From positions 12,239,501 through 12,303,500 of the forward strand of contig NC_053196.1 of assembly GCF_905163445.1 (NCBI RefSeq): a stretch of 64,000 bases of DNA. Direction: 5' to 3'. Positions 21,423 through 32,379 of this stretch are shown piece after piece. The position numbers and the translations under genes are program-made. This stretch comes from Pararge aegeria. Taxonomy: Eukaryota; Arthropoda; Insecta; Lepidoptera; Nymphalidae. The notes under the pieces were generated by a model. The model saw only the letters and a program-made list of their open reading frames with translations. It was not told the DNA's origin and did not search any database. Numbering within the stretch: position 1 is the first letter of the stretch; each line of letters begins with the position of its first letter.

Positions 21423-22945
21423 TAGTGTTGCCCAAATTCAGTCTTGGTCTTGCAGTCTTGGTCTTGTTCTTGCGTTTTTGCAAGACCAAGATCAAGAACA
21501 AGACCGCGTATTTTTAGCAAGACCAAGACCAAGACTGACCGTGCAAGACTTGAGCAAGAACAAGACATAGCCTGCAAGACTCTTGCGTCTTGCAGCTAGG
21601 ACTTAGCGCTATTTCACGGAGTAGTTAGGTGTAACAGTTCGGTGTATAGGTAGGTAGGTACGCTTAGGAATTCTATGAGACGCAAAAAACTATATCAAAG
21701 AATATGAAAAACTGGACCTATGCGCATTACGACTAATACCATAAACATAGCGAATAAAAAAATATCTATTAAAATCAAACTGAGTGCATGCATAGTTATG
21801 TTTTAACCATCGGCACTTTGATAATGCGGCATCAAAGGTTTTGTACTTACTTCTCAAAGAAATTTGCCGCTTTTCGGAAGTACATGGTTATGATACACGC
21901 GCCGGCGGCTTCTTTTGAAATCTAAAACAATCGTTGCCGCCGCGCCGAAATCATAACATTTGACACTATTCATGCAAAATAATTTCGAATTTTAAGAGTA
22001 CCTACAGGTGTTCCAAAGAATAAATAAGTTTCAGAGTGCTTAGAATGAAAATGAATACATTATACTGATCACGCAAGTAGTATTATGATTAGGATAAAAT
22101 GGTGAGGATAGGTAGTAGATGTCATAATAATTCATTCTAGTAAGTAATTATAATATTGATTACTTATATGGTTTTAAACTAATTACTTAGGTACTATTAT
22201 TGTACATTTAGTCATTATATTTCTTAAGTTTTTACAAGAAAAAATAGCAAAAAAGTGTTCGAATATCTCTGAGAGAGATGATGAGAGTAAGTATTTACTA
22301 GCTGTGCCCGCGACTTCGTCCACGAGGAATAGTAACTTTGGAGGTATAGTGACGTTCAGGATTTATTTATTTATTTTAAAACTTCTGTCATCAAACATAC
22401 AAACGAACTCTTCAGCTTTATTCAAATAAATGATAAATCGTAAAACTCTTTTATTAAATTTCTTATAAGTTGAGGGTTCAATCTCTTTCTAGACAGATAA
22501 GTATTGTTCTTTAAAATACAGTCAAGTTATTGTAATTAATTTGTTTTTTTACATGTTTTAGCAAATGTAAGCTTATAAATCATAAATGTTTATTAAGAAA
22601 CAGTTACTTCCATGGAAAACGACATATAGGTCAGTTGATTTTTCGAATTTCTTATCAAATCTTCAGTTATTTATTAATCTGCTTGATCTTTACTATGGCT
22701 ATGTTAATTCAAGCTCACAATGTTCCAATTCTAATACGTTTTTCTAAGATTTAAAGTAAACTTTAATAAATAGTAATAGACTAATAGGTAATTGCAAGAC
22801 TTGCAAGACTCTTGCTGCAAGACCAAGACCAAGACCAAGACTGGGAGCGCAAGACCAAGACCAAGACCAAGACCAGGTGTATTGGCGCAAGACCAAGACC
22901 AAGACTGGCTAAGTCTCGTCTTGTTCTTGCATTTGGGCAACACTA
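21423..22945 (+). mobile_element. Non-autonomous hAT element, copy A (1523 bp)
   Basis: The ends are terminal inverted repeats TAGTGTTGCCCAAAT / ATTTGGGCAACACTA. Perfect 8-bp target duplications GGTTAGAG lie at 21415-21422 and 22946-22953, the signature of hAT transposition. Subterminal regions are packed with CAAGAC/GTCTTG hexamers on both sides. Positions 21423-22034 and 22417-22945 match copy B (29649-31055, reverse) with almost no differences, equal segment lengths included. The centre 22035-22416 does not match copy B and has no transposase. It contains a reversed Helitron 3' end (CTAG at 22298-22301). The element cannot move without a transposase from elsewhere. Confidence 0.92.
22035..22416. 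other. Unique centre of hAT copy A
   Basis: These 382 bases replace the 266-base centre of copy B at the same two junctions. The left part is unassigned AT-rich sequence. The right part holds CTAGCTGTGCCCGCGACTTCG, the reversed end of a mini-Helitron, and an ATTTATTTATTT run. No reading frame of interest is present. Confidence 0.7.
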
Positions 22946-22953
22946 GGTTAGAG

Positions 22954-23671
22954 CATACCATACATAAAGGATAACTTAGCGTATGGATACAAGATGTAGT
23001 GAAATAATCCTTATTTATAAGTTTATAAGGTCTATGCTTCATCTAACAAGGGCATTGCTCATCTTTGTCCGTCACAATCAGGGCTGTCACCTTGTAAAAT
23101 TTCATTATTAATATTATAGATGTTTATTCTGTGTAGATGTTATAAATGTTTGCATGATTGGATGTGCGGATGTTTGTGACTCAAAGCACCCTTAAATGGC
23201 GGGGTTGCTAAAGAATTTCGGTATGAGGTTTCCTAGAATAACACAGAGAATAATTTTTGGAAAAAAACAATTTCTAGGGGCTGAAAGCAGTAAATAGTAA
23301 CTAAATAATTAGTCAATCAAGTTTTCACATCGGTCAACTACGCAAAGTTGATTTACCTTTTCATGAAAAATAAAGAAAAAATTTATGAACCAGATGAAAT
23401 ACTTCGTGAAACAGATTCTTTAAGATTACTTTCATATTTGTTTATTTTTGAAAAGGTTACACTTGCGTAAGCTTGGGGTTCTAAGATTTAATCTCTCCCT
23501 GCTAAGAGAGAGAAGGACTGTACCCGTATGCAGTTATAAGACATCTATAGGTTAGTGTTGATGATGGTTAATGAATTACATGCTTTTAAACAGCGAATGT
23601 ATATTCTCAATTAATTAGTTGTATGCTGTGCAAATACTTATATATTATAAATGAAATTCGAAATGCTTTCA
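22954..23671. other. Unassigned stretch with a Helitron-like scrap
   Basis: Near 23100-23260 the run ATTAATATTATAGATG, with TGTTTGTGACTC, recalls a Helitron start, but neither end can be placed. Otherwise nothing was recognised. Confidence 0.3.
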
Positions 23672-23854
23672 TCCATACTAATATTTTAATGAAAAAAGGT
23701 GTCTTTTGCTTGTTTGTTGGTTAATATTTTTCCACGAAAATCTGCGGGATTTAGAAATAGTTTGCATCCTGGAGACGGCCAAAGGTAAGGTAGGGTGAAC
23801 AAAGTTTTCCACCAAACCAAAATAAAAAAGGATGAAGTCGCGGTCAACAACTAG
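23672..23854 (+). mobile_element. Small non-autonomous Helitron
   Basis: It starts A|TCCATACTAATATTTTAATG and ends GAAGTCGCGGTCAACAACTAG|T, giving the Helitron signature of a TC start and CTAG end inserted between A and T. The 183 bp have no coding capacity. Confidence 0.65.
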
Positions 23855-24214
23855 TTAAAAATATAATAGACATTAGGCGATAGGCAGCCCTAAAGGTATT
23901 ACGCAAGTACGGAACCAGTTCCTCTGGCCCACTTGTACACAGGTGCGGCGCCGCGCCGTCTGCCGGGCTGGGACCAGGTTGTGCAATCGATACGAAAAGC
24001 CTTTATTTACTTTTTGTGCTATTTACGTTTGTTTACTATAGTGGTCAATACATCTGCAGGTTTTGCAAGGTTATGATTGCAATAGGTATTTTAGAAATAG
24101 TGAATATTTTTATTGTCATCCATATCATTATATCAACCCATTCCGCTACACCTCACAGAAAGAGGGTTAGGTTGTCCAAGACGCTTGTCAAGTTCTGATT
24201 GGTTGACGCACATG
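23855..24214. other. Unassigned stretch
   Basis: It includes a GC-richer patch near 23930-23990 (GGTGCGGCGCCGCGCCGTCTG, a partial palindrome). No gene was recognised. Confidence 0.3.
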
Positions 24215-24334
24215 CAGTGGCGTGCATAGAGGGTATGCAATGGGTATGCAGATGATATAAAATGAAGCCTACCCTTTTGGAGATTTTCTTAATTTTGTAT
24301 CATCTGCATACCCTGTGCATATGCACGCCATATG
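24215..24334 (+). mobile_element. hAT-type MITE, 120 bp
   Basis: The left end CAGTGGCGTGCATA pairs with the right end TATGCACGCCA(TATG). A perfect 8-bp direct repeat CGCACATG flanks it at 24207-24214 and 24335-24342. The interior has further inverted GGGTATGCAGATGATA / TATCATCTGCATACCC blocks, so the whole can fold back. It inserted next to a reversed SINE2 scrap (about 24343-24410). A relative is at 32242-32379. Confidence 0.75.
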
Positions 24335-24631
24335 CGCACATGCCTTTACAAACATTATGCAGAACTCCCAGGCATGCAGGTTTCCCCACGTTGCTTTTCT
24401 TTAATACAATATTTTTAAAAGATTTTCAGTATTTAAGAATATTATTTATAATTTACACAACGCGCGGAGCTATGCATCTGACATAGTTAAACTTACTAGA
24501 TATACAATTTATATGTCCAAAGCACGTGTTGAAGCCCGGGTGTTGACGGCAGATCAGAATACAGTGGTCCTCTTCCCGCGGTTGTCTTATAATTAATGCA
24601 CTAAAGGACCATAAAGGAGAACGGGCAGCAG

Positions 24632-24965
24632 TGTTCAAAGTCAAAGTCAAAGTCAAATATTTCTTTATTCAAATAGGCACATAGATGGCACTTTTGATGC
24701 GTACATTACAAGTAAAATATGACATGGAAGTGCATTGATGGCGATTACTAAAATCGTCAACTTAAAACTAAAGCTACGAGGGTTCCAAACGCGCCCTGGT
24801 CTAAGATTAAGTCCACAACAAACTTCGCCGGTTGTTATTTTTTTTGTTATCACCATCTCACATTGTCATTTAAAACTGTTAAAGAAGCAACCTGGTTAGA
24901 GCAATAATTTACACCCAAGCATTTTTATCGTTGACGTAGTCCTTAATACTATAATAGGTATGTTA
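24632..24965 (-). repeat. LINE-B 3' end with (TTTGAC)n tail
   Basis: CAAAGTCAAAGTCAAAGTCAAA is the reversed tandem tail. AATAGGCACATAGATGGCAC and CATCTCACATTGTCATTTAA then match, reversed, the copy at 33590-33915. It looks like the 3' UTR of an L2/CR1-like LINE; the coding part is absent. Confidence 0.6.
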
Positions 24966-25691
24966 GCTAGGTAATGTGATGACCGCCTCAAAAATAATAT
25001 TAGAAAGGTTATTTTGAAATTTAAATATTAAATAATTTTTTCCTAAACGTCATCAGTTCTTAATTACTATTTTGGTTACACAATGATTGTAAGTTCAAGT
25101 ATTTCTAACCATTGTATGATAATAAAACATGTTACCTACATCATTTTTACCTCAATAAAACTTAAATTAAAGTACACTATTAGGTATATTTCCTCTTCCT
25201 CCCTCCAAAATATACCTGAGGTTTAACCGCTGGTATATTTTTCACGCACACGTTTCTAAGCCATGGCCGGGTTAAGCTTTAACCTTGGCCCGACTTATTT
25301 TACATATTATCTCTCATCTTCTATTGTTTGCTAACCCACGCTCTAAGAGGCACTGTTTACAAAATCCCTATGCTGTCGAATACAAACTCAGATAGGTGAT
25401 CAGCCGAAAAGATATATCCGTATTATACTTTCAAATATGTTTTGGTTACGCAATGCGCTTATTAAGTAGCTATTTATTCGGGATGAAAAGTAAATAACCT
25501 TTATATTATACCCTAATTGTGGCGAACTTGCTTGTGGGAAATGGAGTGAATACCTATGGTCTCATAAGAGCGGTACCGCAGAATCGGTTAAAATGGATTA
25601 AATCGAGCGAGTTAATCGAGTTTTTTTTAATAATATATATATATAGAATGAATTACAGTACGTACAGACAACGTTACTTAGAAATTTTTAT
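24966..25691. other. Unassigned AT-rich stretch
   Basis: No gene or clear repeat boundary was seen. Confidence 0.35.
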
Positions 25692-25946
25692 TTAATTTTA
25701 AATAAATATACTACGACCATACACACATCGCCATCTAGCCTAAAAAGTAGGTAAGCGTAGCTTGTGTTATGGGTACTTAGATGACTGATGAATATTTTAA
25801 TTAATAACATAAATCAATACAGATGAACACCCAGACACTGAAAAACATTCATGTTCATCACACAAACATTTTCCAGTTGTGGGAACCAAACCCACGGCCT
25901 TAGACTCAGAAAGCAGGGTCGCTGCCCACTGCGACAATAGGCCGTC
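25692..25946 (-). repeat. SINE1, near full length, reverse
   Basis: Order on the plus strand: AAATAAATATACTACGACC tail side, ACACATCGCCATCTAGCC, GCGTAGCTTGTGTTATGGG, CACTGAAAAACATTCATGTT, and a reversed tRNA-like head with CCAAACCCACGGCC and ACTGCGACAATAGGCC. Confidence 0.8.
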
Positions 25947-25949
25947 AAA

Positions 25950-26250
25950 ATGAGTTTGCTTCCCGAATGGAAAATTTTTCAATAGACTAAGGTCATTTGA
26001 AGAGTATACATTTGACGTACTCCTTCCTACACAATGCCCGATTTTCGGCAAACCGATCTTGGGCAATGTTCCTCTACGCATCTTTCGCTCCGAAACCGGA
26101 GCATCCTCAGGAGATGTTGACTTTACAATGAATAGATGTTTGTTCATTGGTGGTGTGTATTATTAGGATTGAAGAAATTATATATATTACAATAGATTAC
26201 ATATACATTATCCTGCTTTAGCAGTATAGCAAATTAAGCTTTATTTTCAT
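25950..26250 (-). repeat. Unnamed repeat with one arm of the 6-kb foldback
   Basis: The minus strand is open across SINE1 and this segment (residues KIGLPKIGHCVGRSTSNVYS), but the frame is a chance fusion. At 26155-26250 the run AGGATTGAAGAAATTATA ... ATCCTGCTTTAGCAGTATAG ... AGCAAATTAAGCTTTATTTT is a diverged single copy of the foldback arm at 6132-6230. The parent family is not known to me. Confidence 0.5.
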
Positions 26251-26654
26251 ATGAGGTATTTTGTCATACTTTTTTTTAACTTTTAACTTTTAAGAAAACC
26301 AAACTCATCCTGGTATCCTAGGCCGGGTATTAATTTGTTATCACAATCATACAATGACAGAAAACTAAGCGGCCTGTTATACACGTCAAAAGTCCATTTG
26401 AAGGCCTTATTTTATGTTCTTGTATATTGTTATCAAACAAACAGATCGTACATTGCAATACAGCTTGAATGGACAGTTCATTGCTCCTATTGGTTTCCAT
26501 TCCAGATCAGTTTAATTGGTTATCATTAATGATGAACAATATCAATCGCGTGGTGATGATAGGACCGAGTACTCCTTTTATAGCGTACGATATTAAAAAT
26601 TGTATAATAGTCGTTTCTTCGAAACGGTATAAGTACATACAGTTATACAATTAC

Positions 26655-26721
26655 TGCTGCTGCTGTTTCTGCCACTGCTACTGCTTCTGTCACTACTACT
26701 GTTAATACCACTACTACTACT
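26655..26721. repeat. Cryptic triplet microsatellite (CTG/CTA)
   Basis: Imperfect trinucleotides CTGCTGCTG ... CACTACTACTG ... CACTACTACTAC make up about 67 bases. It is not part of a supported coding region. Confidence 0.7.
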
Positions 26722-26849
26722 AAGTAATCTTTATTAAACAAATCGAAATGTATGTTCCGAAACAATTCGTTTGGGCCTCATAACGTACGAGTATGTGATT
26801 TAAGTCAAACCAGCTTTCTTACGGCACTCATATTTGCGTCCTGCGTCCA

Positions 26850-26950
26850 ATAACATCATTTCTGATTCGATCGCGTAGAGATACTCCGAGCATAGCTCTC
26901 CCCATCGCCCGCTGAGTGACTGAGCCTTCTTATGAGGCCCAATTACAACT
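26850..26950 (-). repeat. RTE-type LINE ORF fragment
   Basis: TTCTGATTCGATCGCGTAGAGATACTCCGAGCATAGC reversed gives the same LRDxIxxE-type stretch as 17425-17520. Unassigned sequence (26951-27220) follows. Confidence 0.45.
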
Positions 26951-27220
26951 ATAAAATAAAGAAACTTATAAAAATCGCTAGGTTTAAAACACATCAATGA
27001 CGCACGGCGTTTAACACCCACTGAGCAGAACCGTAGATGTAACAATTTTGCCAATATCATAGCGTGAAGCAATGTGGCCTTCCCGTCCCACTGTGGCACA
27101 CTTGTAAATACGCAGTAGGCGCAAATCCTTAAAGTGGGACTGATGATCCGAGGCCACTTTGATAAAGCCTATTGTTTCCATTTTTATTCAATTCTAAGCC
27201 TCCGTCTTTGTTTACACCTA

Positions 27221-27641
27221 CACTCTAAAAAAAGAAAGCCAACTAAGAGAGATTTTCTCTTAGTTGACGTTATATGAATTATAACAATGATGATAATAAA
27301 CATAACAACAAAAGCTGATTAGTTATAGCAGCTAGTTCATTATAGATTGAGCTAACAATGTAGGTATGTTCATTGATTCTAACAAATAAATACGTTGTTT
27401 CTATTATTATTTACTTCTTTGTATGATTAGATCATTTTTAATTATTTAGCTTAAACAAGTACGTAAATTGAATCAGTTAAGAATATGCCTTAGTTAAGTA
27501 ACTTAGTCCATTGAATTATGATAAACAATCATTATCATCTTATTTGATGTATCTATGTTCTTGTTAGGCTCGTATGGAATCAAGATGCTTGATCACAACA
27601 ATCACTATCTTGTTAGGAATAACCAATTTTTTTTTAGAGTG
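27221..27641. mobile_element. TA-flanked MITE, 421 bp (Tc1/mariner-like)
   Basis: Terminal inverted repeats CACTCTAAAAAAA and TTTTTTTAGAGTG are bordered by TA on both sides (27219-27220, 27642-27643). The interior is very AT-rich and non-coding. Near the left end an 11-base hairpin occurs (CAACTAAGAGA at 27240-27250 against 27256-27266). A TA duplication fits Tc1/mariner, but short A-rich termini make the superfamily an inference. Confidence 0.65.
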
Positions 27642-27914
27642 TATAAAAATAAAGGTAACATAGACTGATAGAATAATTATTTCAGTCTATTTGAGACACA
27701 AGTAGGTACTACCACGCTTGGGTGAGATTAGGTACCAGGTAAGCGATCTTAAAAATAATAGAAAGCTCTTGCCTGTAGTTGTTTACATTAAAACTAACAA
27801 CGTTTGTTCTACGATTTTGTTCGACTCGATCGTGCAAATATTAAATGTTCAATATTTTACATAGATACTCTACTTGTCACCGGTCTATTTATATTTAATC
27901 CTCTACACAATAAA

Positions 27915-28207
27915 TCTTAATATATATAAATCTCCTGTCACGATGTTTGTCCGCGATGGACTCTTAAACTACTTAACCGATTTTAAATTAAATTGGCACT
28001 CCGTGAGCAGTCTGGTCCGTCTTAAGAGATAGGGTAGCTTAGATCTTTAATTATAGTCGCAATTTTATTTTATTGCAAATTTTTTGTCTATAATTAATTG
28101 ACAGTCACATGTTATATATATATACTACTATACTCATTTAAGGCTTTGCGATACTGAATACTTTAAAAACAAAATCAAACGCAGACGAAGTCGCGGGCAA
28201 CAGCTAG
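27915..28207 (+). mobile_element. Non-autonomous Helitron, subfamily H2
   Basis: It begins A|TCTTAATATATATAAATCTCC and ends GACGAAGTCGCGGGCAACAGCTAG|T. The copy at 48570-48846 is closely similar along its length. The last roughly 80 bases match the end of the H1 elements (46818-47300), while the beginning does not. Confidence 0.75.
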
Positions 28208-29648
28208 TAAATTAATAAAATGACTTCTACTTTATAAATTTCGAACTAAACCGAAACATTTATTGATAAATTATCTAAAGATCGTCGAGATGTACCTACT
28301 CCTACTGAGAGATAAAGTTTCAAACTGACATCTGCTAATTATTTAAAATTGACGGAACACCGTCTCGAGATGAGCGTAATTGATCAATTTACGGAGAATT
28401 TCAATAAAATATACTTAATTATTTTACTTAATATGTTTTCAAAAGTTCGGTAGCCTGTTATTACAAAAATAACATCGGGATAATATTATGTTATTGAAGT
28501 CATAATTTTAATAATATTTGAATACCGTTACATAAAGAGGTTTAATGTTGAACATGCTCTCAGCAGCTTGTGTTGAGGCAGATAATAATATTATAGAGAC
28601 GCAGTTAAGCTGATATTAATTGCTAAATGGATTTGTAATTTTAGCAATTCAACGGTAAGTCAATAACCGATTTAATGTTTGCATAAAAAGTTTATAATTT
28701 TTCGTTATTATAAATACCAACTGACAAAATTTCCCGCGCTAACTTAAGCCCGTATCCATTCTGTCACAAAAATCTCTAATACTAATAAAAAAGAGTGTGT
28801 GTACTTATGTACAAGCGTTAGAAGTAATACTTCTTTGATGTATGGAAAAAAAAATACTAAAATGCAGGAGTGATTAACGATAAATATTAAAATTAATCAA
28901 AAAGATTTTATTTAAATAAAACCGGTGTTATTAACATAATAATATGTATTTATTCACACTGTTTGTACTGTTACGAAACACGTGTTATAAATATAAAAAT
29001 ACTAGAATATACAACTTGAACATAGTTATCGATTTTCATGCCGCCTAGAACTAACTTTACGATGTGGAATTCAGGTGCGCGCGCATCGTAAAAATTTTCT
29101 CTCATCATTTTTCTCCATCGCGCCAAAAGAAGTATAACTTCAAAAATATTAGTAGTAATTAACCTTATTGCACCAAAGATAAGTAAATAAATTCAAAAAT
29201 AAACTGAACTCGCTTACTAATTGAAACAATAAAATGTCCTTAAAACCACTAAATTGAACATGTATTTTAAAAGTAATTGCAAGAAGCTATCAGTAAAAAC
29301 ATGGTCATAAAATCAATAAGAGATACAAGAAATCGTAGTTTATTATTTCTTGGAACAATTTAAGATTGTATTCAATTTCTTTAAGCATAAAAATTCCAAC
29401 ATTCCAGCACACTGGCCAGCAATACTGTTTTTTTGCTGTACGCATAAACTATCAGTTAATTCGCGATTGGTGTAAATATTCGACAGCAGCGTTTGATTTT
29501 CGAATGAAAAAATATAGAAAACTGTCCGCGCAACTTCATCTGCACGAAATCGATTACTACCGGTATTAATATATTTAAAAACCTAGAACCTTCTAGCAAC
29601 GCCACATGCCGTGTCCAGTTTTATTTCCAAACTATATTATATGGCTAT
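28208..29648. other. Long AT-rich stretch without a gene
   Basis: A GTGCGCGCGCATCGTAAAAAT ... CATCGCGCCAAAAGAAGTAT block (about 29074-29140) looks like a dispersed repeat piece. No coding sequence was recognised. The right edge is the target duplication of hAT copy B. Confidence 0.35.
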
Positions 29649-31055
29649 TAGTGTTGCCCAAATGCAAGAACAAGACGAGACTTAGCCAGTCTTGGTCTTG
29701 GTCTTGCGCCAATACACCTGGTCTTGGTCTTGGTCTTGGTCTTGCGCTCCCAGTCTTGGTCTTGGTCTTGGTCTTGCAGCAAGAGTCTTGCAAGTCTTGC
29801 AATTACCTATTAGTCTATTACTATTTATTAAAGTTTACTTTAAATCTTAGAAAAACGTATTAGAATTGGAACATTGTGAGCTTGAATTAACATAGCCATA
29901 GTAAAGATCAAGCAGATTAATAAATAACTGAAGATTTGATAAGAAATTCGAAAAATCAACTGACCTATATGTCGTTTTCCATGGAAGTAACTGTTTCTTA
30001 ATAAACATTTATGATTTATAAGCTTACATTTGCTAAAACATGTAAAAAAACAAATTAATTACAATAACTTGACTGTATTTTAAAGAACAATACTTATCTG
30101 TCTAGAAAGAGATTGAACCCTCAACTTATAAGAAATTTAATAAAAGAGTTTTACGATTTATCATTTATTTGAATAAAAAATAAAATACAACACAAATCAA
30201 CAGCTTTATCATTAGGTTATGATACTTTATATCAATTCTTTTGACCAAGAATTAATACAAAGTAACCATCTGGCTGACTCATCACTTAACCTATTTCTAT
30301 GTTTTCTAATTACTAATGATGCTTTAGAAAATAACCTCTCAGCAGGTACTGAAGTTGCAGGTATTGAGAGAAAATCACGGGCCATTTTCGATAAAATCGG
30401 ATACTCTGTCTCATGCGTCCTCCACCAATCTAAAATCACCAATCTGAAACTTATTTATTCTTTGGAACACCTGTAGGTACTCTTAAAATTCGAAATTATT
30501 TTGCATGAATAGTGTCAAATGTTATGATTTCGGCGCGGCGGCAACGATTGTTTTAGATTTCAAAAGAAGCCGCCGGCGCGTGTATCATAACCATGTACTT
30601 CCGAAAAGCGGCAAATTTCTTTGAGAAGTAAGTACAAAACCTTTGATGCCGCATTATCAAAGTGCCGATGGTTAAAACATAACTATGCATGCACTCAGTT
30701 TGATTTTAATAGATATTTTTTTATTCGCTATGTTTATGGTATTAGTCGTAATGCGCATAGGTCCAGTTTTTCATATTCTTTGATATAGTTTTTTGCGTCT
30801 CATAGAATTCCTAAGCGTACCTACCTACCTATACACCGAACTGTTACACCTAACTACTCCGTGAAATAGCGCTAAGTCCTAGCTGCAAGACGCAAGAGTC
30901 TTGCAGGCTATGTCTTGTTCTTGCTCAAGTCTTGCACGGTCAGTCTTGGTCTTGGTCTTGCTAAAAATACGCGGTCTTGTTCTTGGTCTTGGTCTTGCAA
31001 AAACGCAAGAACAAGACCAAGACTGCAAGACCAAGACTGAATTTGGGCAACACTA
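29649..31055 (-). mobile_element. Non-autonomous hAT element, copy B (1407 bp)
   Basis: Terminal inverted repeats TAGTGTTGCCCAAAT / ATTTGGGCAACACTA are bordered by perfect 8-bp duplications ATGGCTAT (29641-29648 and 31056-31063). It lies in opposite orientation to copy A, 6.7 kb away. Positions 29649-30177 and 30444-31055 correspond to copy A's two flanks at equal length. The centre 30178-30443 encodes the last part of a hAT transposase on the minus strand. Dense CAAGAC/GTCTTG hexamers fill the subterminal regions, a usual place for hAT transposase-binding sites. It is a deletion derivative of an unseen autonomous element. Confidence 0.93.
30227..30442 (-). pseudogene. hAT transposase C-terminal dimerisation fragment
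   Basis: The 71 codons show the conserved hAT C-terminal region: a WW pair at about residues 6-7, EYP near 13-15, the IPATSVPAERLFS block near 27-39, then RKHRNRLSDE and W-L-C-I-N. In intact family members this segment follows the RNase-H-like catalytic domain and supports dimerisation. Here the BED zinc finger and the catalytic domain are missing. The open frame begins with TTG rather than ATG right at the junction with the shared flank, so this is a remnant, not a gene. The stop at 30227-30229 appears to be the natural terminus. Confidence 0.85.
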
Positions 31056-31063
31056 ATGGCTAT

Positions 31064-32241
31064 GGCCGAGCGGCTCGCGGCTTTTTTCTTGCTTCAAGCA
31101 TTTCTATACCCGTCGTAACTTCTAAACGATAAGGACAAGTTGAATAATTGAAGAAGGAATTTGCAAGTACATAATCAATCTTAGTTATAAAACTTTTTAT
31201 TTGGATAAGGATTAATATCATGATAGAAATGTCACCATCTTTCGATTGTAACCGTGTTTTGACAAATTATAACAAAAAGTGATTATTGTGAATTAATCAA
31301 AACAGTTCGACGTATAGCCTCGTGGACTTTTTTGTTGATAACAATAATTACTTTAAACATGTAGTACATTATCATTTTCGCGGCCTTCGTCAGTAAAACT
31401 ACGAGTCGGTATCTTTAGCAAAAATCGTTATATTTCAGCCAATTTACAGAATACCGTAATAAAATATACATTAAAACCTTCGGCATGGGTGTTTTTTTTA
31501 AACTATTCTCTCTTACAGAGAGAATAATTCCATCCATCCTTGAATGTCTAGGAATATTCTATAAAAAGAATTAGCGAAAACAGTTTACCTACTCTCGATA
31601 TTTGCGCTTAGCAACACATTCAGCGAGTAATTTTTATATAATAGATGATTTTCTCTTTTTTTTAAACCGGTAATAGTGGGGAAGGATTCATTCAAAAGTT
31701 AAAAGCCCGTTTGAATAGTCCATCATTCTTTTTTCTTTTCTGCATTTCTAAAAAAGTTTTTATATCTGTACCAATTAAAAAGTTGAAAATGCTGTTTTTT
31801 GCTTTTTTGGACTTGGTAACTAATCTCTAGAATTTTCAGTCGGATTTGATGAATCTTTTTTGTATTCGATAATCCAATTCTAGAGGATGTTTAAGGCTTC
31901 TTTACATCACCCTAGGATCCTTAATAGCCGAGCAAACAACATACTAATGTAAACGTTGCGATGCGGTGGGTTAGGTCAGCGAATTGTGTAAAATAGCAGA
32001 CGAATATTTGTATGGGAAAAAGTTAGTTGTACGTAGTACGGGTCATTTCAAACGAACCTATTGGGTCATTTCAGTAAAGCACCAGAGGAGCTACCGATGC
32101 GTTGCCGGCTTTTAAGGAATGGTAGCCATAGCGATATAGCCATTTCAAATTGCCAATGACCGCTGTTCATTATTGGCACTACTTTCGATTGGACTTTTCG
32201 ACTTTCTTCGATTTAACTTCGATGCTCAGTTCCTTGATGAA
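31064..32241. other. Unassigned stretch
   Basis: It contains a small ATTCTCTCT/AGAGAGAAT hairpin (about 31505-31527). Near 32085-32200 is a scrap (GCGTTGCCGGCTTTTAAGGAATGG) of a kind common in LINE 3' regions of Lepidoptera. No gene was recognised. Confidence 0.35.
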
Positions 32242-32379
32242 CAGTGGCTCGCACTTCATACATGCGCTAAAGCATTGCCTACCCTAATTTTTTTTACATA
32301 ATTCATATAGTATAAGGATTTTTCGATATTATGCCATCTCCTCTATATACCCTGGTCAAAAGCTATATGCACGCCACTG
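32242..32379 (-). mobile_element. hAT-type MITE, 138 bp
   Basis: The right end TGCACGCCACTG is the reverse of the CAGTGGCGTGCA start at 24215; the left end is CAGTGGCTCGCA. The flanking octamers TTGATGAA and TTTATGAA match at 7 of 8 bases, consistent with an aged hAT duplication. No coding capacity. Confidence 0.6.

Noticed and set aside
21440..21600. CRISPR-like array
   Set aside because: The short repeats have no regular spacing or unique spacers. They are subterminal hexamers of a hAT element in animal DNA.
22731..23042. Open frames rich in Lys-Thr and Arg-Pro repeats at the hAT ends (also 22792-22974 and 29606-29863)
   Set aside because: They are translations of the CAAGAC hexamer arrays in the terminal DNA of the hAT elements, not proteins.
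25797..26147. 116-codon minus-strand frame
   Set aside because: It fuses a reversed SINE1 with an adjacent repeat segment, so it is a chance read-through.
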